Of a stretch of DNA of 16,171 bases, positions 13,236-16,171 are shown one piece after another; position 1 is the first letter of the stretch; each line of letters begins with the position of its first letter. This DNA comes from a bacterium (GTDB lineage: Bacteria; Bacteroidota; Ignavibacteria; Kapaibacteriales; UBA961). The notes beneath the pieces are model-generated. The model did not search any database and was not told the DNA's origin. It worked only from the letters and a program-made list of their open reading frames with translations. The position numbers were made by a program, and so were the translations under genes. Location of the stretch: the NCBI GenBank assembly GCA_022844575.1, contig JALHLL010000049.1:1-16171 (forward strand), written 5' to 3'.

Positions 13236-14471
13236 TTAAAGGTTAATCTGCATCCCGTATGTAAAGCCAAGTTTTTGTGTCAAAAACGAGTTGGACTGGA
13301 ATTGGAATTGTAATAATGAATATTCAAGTCCGCCATACAAAGTAATTGTTTGGGTAATCGGATATTGTAAACCGGTAGAAAATCTGGCGAGAGGACCGAT
13401 TTCCGAACCTCCTAAAAACATTGAACTTACCGGCTGAACATTGTAAAGAGATTCAAGGGGACTGAGCTTGCCCTGAAATACAATACCGCCCAACAACATC
13501 GAACTTTGTTGTTCATACAGAGTTCTGCGCCCTTTTGCAATACCGTTATACCGTAGCATAAACGGTTCACGGCCCAATTCAATACCGGCGGCAAAGTTTT
13601 CATTGAAGGAGTAACCCACTGACACATTAAGATTGCTAAGTTCTTCAATACCTGAATTTATAGAAATATTCGGAACCTGTGAAAGAGTACCTATGCCCCT
13701 TACTTGTGTCCAAAAACGAGGATAGCCCACATTATTAGACCATGATAATCCGATGAATCCCTGAACCGAGTTACTCAATGAAATACTCGGTGAATTGAAC
13801 GGCATGGTATGGTTAAATGCTACAGGAGTTTGCAATTCAGCCGCACTGATTATATGCTGATCACTTTCAGATACATTATTCTGTTTCGCCATAACATCAT
13901 AGTTATTCATTTCATAAGCATCACTATGGTCATCAAAGTTCATCATCGGTACAATTCTATCCCTATATACAATAACTGTACGAACCTTTTCTTTGGTATT
14001 TGTTAATATTTCATCCTTGTTCGGAACTTCAACCGAAGACATAACAGGTTTGCTACTGTTCAGTTTATCATTCAACCCATCTATTGTGATCTGCATCTTG
14101 TTTTTTAAAGCGGCATATTGTCTTTCAAAGGAGTCTTTTGAAAGCCACGAAGCAAGACCACTACCTATAGATAAACCCAGAAACAACCATACAAGAGATA
14201 AATATTTAGCATACGCTCTGTTATTACCCGAACTTCCAGCGTAGGGAGGAGAAAGACCAAGCCCTGCAAAAACAGCCCGAGTCTGATCCGGAGTCGGCGT
14301 AAATGCCTCCACATCCTTTGCAATCGCCGAACGCACGGCTAAGCCATCACGCATCTCGGAGCGTAAATCGGGATTCAAAGCCATTTCGTCAAATAAGTTC
14401 TGTTCCTGTTCAATAGGTAACTCACCGTCAAGGAACTGTATTAATTGTTCGGATGGTGTGAAATCTTGCAT
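13236..14471 (-). CDS. Anti-sigma-factor-like membrane protein with a C-terminal beta-barrel-like domain
   Basis: A 411-residue protein directly downstream of an ECF sigma gene (58-bp gap). The N-terminus, including LIQFLDGELPIEQEQNLFDE (10-29) and NPDLRSEMRDGLAVRSAI (33-50), matches the short helical anti-sigma domain of the FCB group that lacks the HxxxCxxC zinc motif. One transmembrane helix follows (about 90-109), then a short coiled coil (112-137) and a polar linker to about residue 230. The last 180 residues alternate short glycine/aromatic beta-strands, for example NLNVSVGYSFNENFAAGIEL (280-299) and LYGGLEYSLLQFQFQ (378-392), and end in TYGMQINL, much like a small outer-membrane barrel. 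Inferred role: holding the sigma factor at the membrane. The domain identities are read by eye. Confidence 0.75.
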   Translation of the reverse strand: MQDFTPSEQLIQFLDGELPIEQEQNLFDEMALNPDLRSEMRDGLAVRSAIAKDVEAFTPTPDQTRAVFAGLGLSPPYAGSSGNNRAYAKYLSLVWLFLGLSIGSGLASWLSKDSFERQYAALKNKMQITIDGLNDKLNSSKPVMSSVEVPNKDEILTNTKEKVRTVIVYRDRIVPMMNFDDHSDAYEMNNYDVMAKQNNVSESDQHIISAAELQTPVAFNHTMPFNSPSISLSNSVQGFIGLSWSNNVGYPRFWTQVRGIGTLSQVPNISINSGIEELSNLNVSVGYSFNENFAAGIELGREPFMLRYNGIAKGRRTLYEQQSSMLLGGIVFQGKLSPLESLYNVQPVSSMFLGGSEIGPLARFSTGLQYPITQTITLYGGLEYSLLQFQFQSNSFLTQKLGFTYGMQINL

Positions 14472-14529
14472 TGTTGTATCCTTGCTATACTTTTTAACAT
14501 TATAATAATGTATGTGATTTGAAGAACGA

Positions 14530-15084
14530 TTATACCTTATTCAAATCTTCAAGATATGTAGCCAAAATCTGCCTTAGTTTCTCTTTTGCCCTGAATATTC
14601 TGATTTTAACTGTTGACATTGAGGAATCCGTTACATCTGCGATTTCTTGATAAGACAATCCGTCATATTCTCTTAAAACAAATGCCTCCCGATAATCAAC
14701 AGGTACAAGTTCAAGTGCCGAGGTTATTAACTTTAACAATTCGTTTTTTTCATGCTCCGGAGCCTCAGACGGTACATGAAAATCCTCAATCTCTACCGTT
14801 TGCTTTTCACCGCGTTTTATATTTAAGCAAACGTTTCGTGCTATTCTCAGTAAAAAAGCCGGTGTATTTGTCATTGATCGTTCTTGGGAAGCAGTTCTGA
14901 AGAATCGCGTGAAAGTTTCTTGAAAGGCATCCTGTGCTATTGTTTTATCACCCAAAAAGCGTCGGCAATAGGCATTAACACGAGGTGCATGCCGAGCATA
15001 AAGCTCGGTAAAACATGCCTCTGCTTCACCTTTCCTCCCCCCCATTCTCTGGAAGAGTTCTTCATCCGACATCTCTGAATACAT
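14530..15084 (-). CDS. ECF-type RNA polymerase sigma factor
   Basis: A 184-residue sigma-70 family protein, a typical ECF size. Region 2 covers about 25-92 (FTELYARHAPRVNAYCRRFL, DAFQETFTRFFR, LLRIARNVCLNIKR), an acidic linker lies at about 97-118, and region 4 covers about 119-175 (LELVPVDYREAFVLREYDGL then SYQEIADVTDSSMSTVKIRI). Start choice is uncertain: ATG at 15084 is given here; an in-frame GTG at 15105 (191 residues, with GAGGA only three bases upstream) and an ATG at 15072 are alternatives. The anti-sigma-like gene follows on the same strand, so the pair probably forms a membrane-regulated switch that responds to envelope conditions and may control its own operon. Confidence 0.95.
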   Translation of the reverse strand: MYSEMSDEELFQRMGGRKGEAEACFTELYARHAPRVNAYCRRFLGDKTIAQDAFQETFTRFFRTASQERSMTNTPAFLLRIARNVCLNIKRGEKQTVEIEDFHVPSEAPEHEKNELLKLITSALELVPVDYREAFVLREYDGLSYQEIADVTDSSMSTVKIRIFRAKEKLRQILATYLEDLNKV

Positions 15085-15210
15085 AATCAACAAAATTGGG
15101 TACACATATCCTCAACAATATTATACCCCATCTTGTTAATATGTTACAACAGAACAATTATTTCTTTTTCATAATTGAGAACATACAAAAAAGAATGATT
15201 ATAGACACCA

Positions 15211-15681
15211 TCACATAGGCACAAAAAGCGTAAAAGTCATCGTATTGGGTTGAATAGCCGGAAAATCGGGCTTGAACATTGTAGAGTTTCTGCCATAGAC
15301 AAGACGTAATCCGAAAGCCGACACACCGATTTCCGGTCGGAAACGCAAACCCCAACGAGTAAAGTCAGTATAATAAATAATACTGCCCCCGAAAGAAATG
15401 AACATATTGATTGTATAGGATGCCTTGATGCCAACGACGGGATCATAACCGGACGGGGAACCGAACTCGGCGGAAAAGCCCAAACCACCATACCCTTTTA
15501 TATTTTTCGACTCAATCCAGTTTATCTGCCTGCCAAACAGATAACCCGCTTCAATGAAGGTGTAATTCCAATGCTGCACCCCTACAAGCAAACCCTGTGT
15601 TGATTTTTCTTCACTCCTACATCGGTAGCTAATGAGTGAATTAAGAACGATAACAATACTTATGAGTATTATAAATTTCAC
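15211..15681 (-). CDS. Small exported beta-barrel-like protein
   Basis: A 156-residue protein that starts with GTG at 15681; no in-frame ATG precedes the hydrophobic leader. Residues 4-18 (IILISIVIVLNSLIS) form a signal-sequence core. The rest is made of short glycine- and aromatic-rich strands such as GYGGLGFSAEFG (63-74), INMFISFGGSIIYYTDF (91-107) and LRFRPEIGVSAFGLRLVYGR (112-131), ending in MTFTLFVPM. This pattern resembles small outer-membrane barrels of Bacteroidota, but I cannot assign a family. It lies 37 bp after the dnaG stop and 126 bp before the sigma gene (counting from 15084), all on the same strand. Whether it belongs to either transcript is not clear. Confidence 0.7.
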   Translation of the reverse strand: MKFIILISIVIVLNSLISYRCRSEEKSTQGLLVGVQHWNYTFIEAGYLFGRQINWIESKNIKGYGGLGFSAEFGSPSGYDPVVGIKASYTINMFISFGGSIIYYTDFTRWGLRFRPEIGVSAFGLRLVYGRNSTMFKPDFPAIQPNTMTFTLFVPM

Positions 15682-15718
15682 AGCTTATGTATAATTCAAT
15701 TAAAATTGACAATACTTA

Positions 15719-16171
15719 TTATGTAAAAGATTTTAATTTAAGAGTTAAATCATTTTTTTCTTTCACAAGATCTTTAATTTTTTTCATCAGTGAAATCTGT
15801 TCTTCTTCATTTATATCGTTAATTTTTTGTTTTATAGATGCAGTTTCACGCTCAATAGTACGCATACGTAAACGCATAAGACAATCTGTCATTATCTTTT
15901 TCTGATTTTCGGAGGGTATTTCAACTTCGAAATTCTTCCAATTTTCACTCGGCATTTCCCGTTTTAACATTATTCCGGCAAGCATATTCTTATCCTCTTC
16001 AGAAATATTCGGATTTTCTGTTAAAGTAATATAAACACCTTTTGCATTCTCATTCATTGCTTCTATAGCACATTGGAAAAAGTATTTACCGAGAGTACTT
16101 ACCATAGTATCCGCTTTTACATCAAGTGATACAAGCATAAATCTCAGTGCTTTGGGATTAAGGAAGCTAAG
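15719..16171 (-). CDS. dnaG: DNA primase DnaG, C-terminal part (5' end beyond the window)
   Basis: The frame stays open to the right edge (reading LSFLNPKALRF before the first internal ATG at 16138), so only the last 150 or so residues are present. The pattern resembles the C-terminal DnaB-interacting region of Bacteroidota DnaG: a helical bundle segment, the phrase REMPSENWKN (compare 'SxNW' in DnaG tails), then a long charged helix rich in Lys/Glu (RTIERETASIKQKINDINEE and onward). Primase makes RNA primers at the replication fork and this end binds the DnaB helicase. The catalytic TOPRIM and zinc-binding domains are outside the window, so the identification rests on the tail alone. Confidence 0.6.
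   Translation of the reverse strand, partial: LSFLNPKALRFMLVSLDVKADTMVSTLGKYFFQCAIEAMNENAKGVYITLTENPNISEEDKNMLAGIMLKREMPSENWKNFEVEIPSENQKKIMTDCLMRLRMRTIERETASIKQKINDINEEEQISLMKKIKDLVKEKNDLTLKLKSFT

Noticed and set aside
13217..13270. A longer N-terminus for the lipoprotein, starting at TTG 13270
   Set aside because: It would overlap the anti-sigma-like gene and place 18 residues before a perfect lipoprotein signal peptide.

Overview
The window is an ordinary-density, AT-rich bacterial chromosome segment, probably from the Bacteroidota/Chlorobiota (FCB) side of the tree. The reasons are a DUF3098-type small membrane protein, a DnaG C-terminal region of the Bacteroidota style, candidate promoters of the TAnnTTTG type, many starts without a clear Shine-Dalgarno, an HpnC/HpnD pair, and an ECF sigma factor followed by an anti-sigma gene. 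An Ignavibacteria- or Kapabacteria-like genome would fit, but the genus cannot be fixed from the sequence alone. I see no rRNA, tRNA, CRISPR array, transposase or prophage.

Layout. 1-1575 (minus): purC followed by a YIP1-family membrane protein that runs off the left edge. 1706-2389 (plus): two small membrane proteins (DUF3098-like and YkvA/DUF1232). 2386-4170 (minus): an RsmI-like 2'-O-ribose methyltransferase fused to a long acidic and RGG-repeat tail, convergent with and overlapping the previous gene. 4296-4877 (plus): rhomboid protease. 4997-7165 (minus): a VOC/glyoxalase-fold protein and a membrane-anchored TPR protein. 7166-7419 is the longest gene-free stretch (254 bp) and holds a diverged inverted repeat. 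7420-9658 (minus): hpnC-hpnD-EVE, a likely operon for squalene-type synthesis plus an EVE-domain protein. 9735-11924 (minus): a PpiD/SurA-like periplasmic foldase with a clear intrinsic terminator behind it. 12170-12529 (plus): YraN-family nuclease-like protein. 12539-15084 (minus): ECF sigma factor, then an anti-sigma-like protein whose far end looks like an outer-membrane beta-barrel, then a lipoprotein. 15211-15681 (minus): a small beta-barrel-like exported protein. 15719-16171 (minus): the C-terminal end of DNA primase DnaG, cut by the right edge.

The two points most worth attention are (1) the RsmI-like methyltransferase with an acidic tract and seven tandem RGG-type repeats in place of the usual C-terminal domain, an arrangement recalling eukaryotic nucleolar RNA proteins such as fibrillarin and nucleolin, and (2) the anti-sigma-like protein that appears to run from cytoplasm through the inner membrane and end in a beta-barrel-like domain. 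Both are read from the sequence by eye; no database search was possible.
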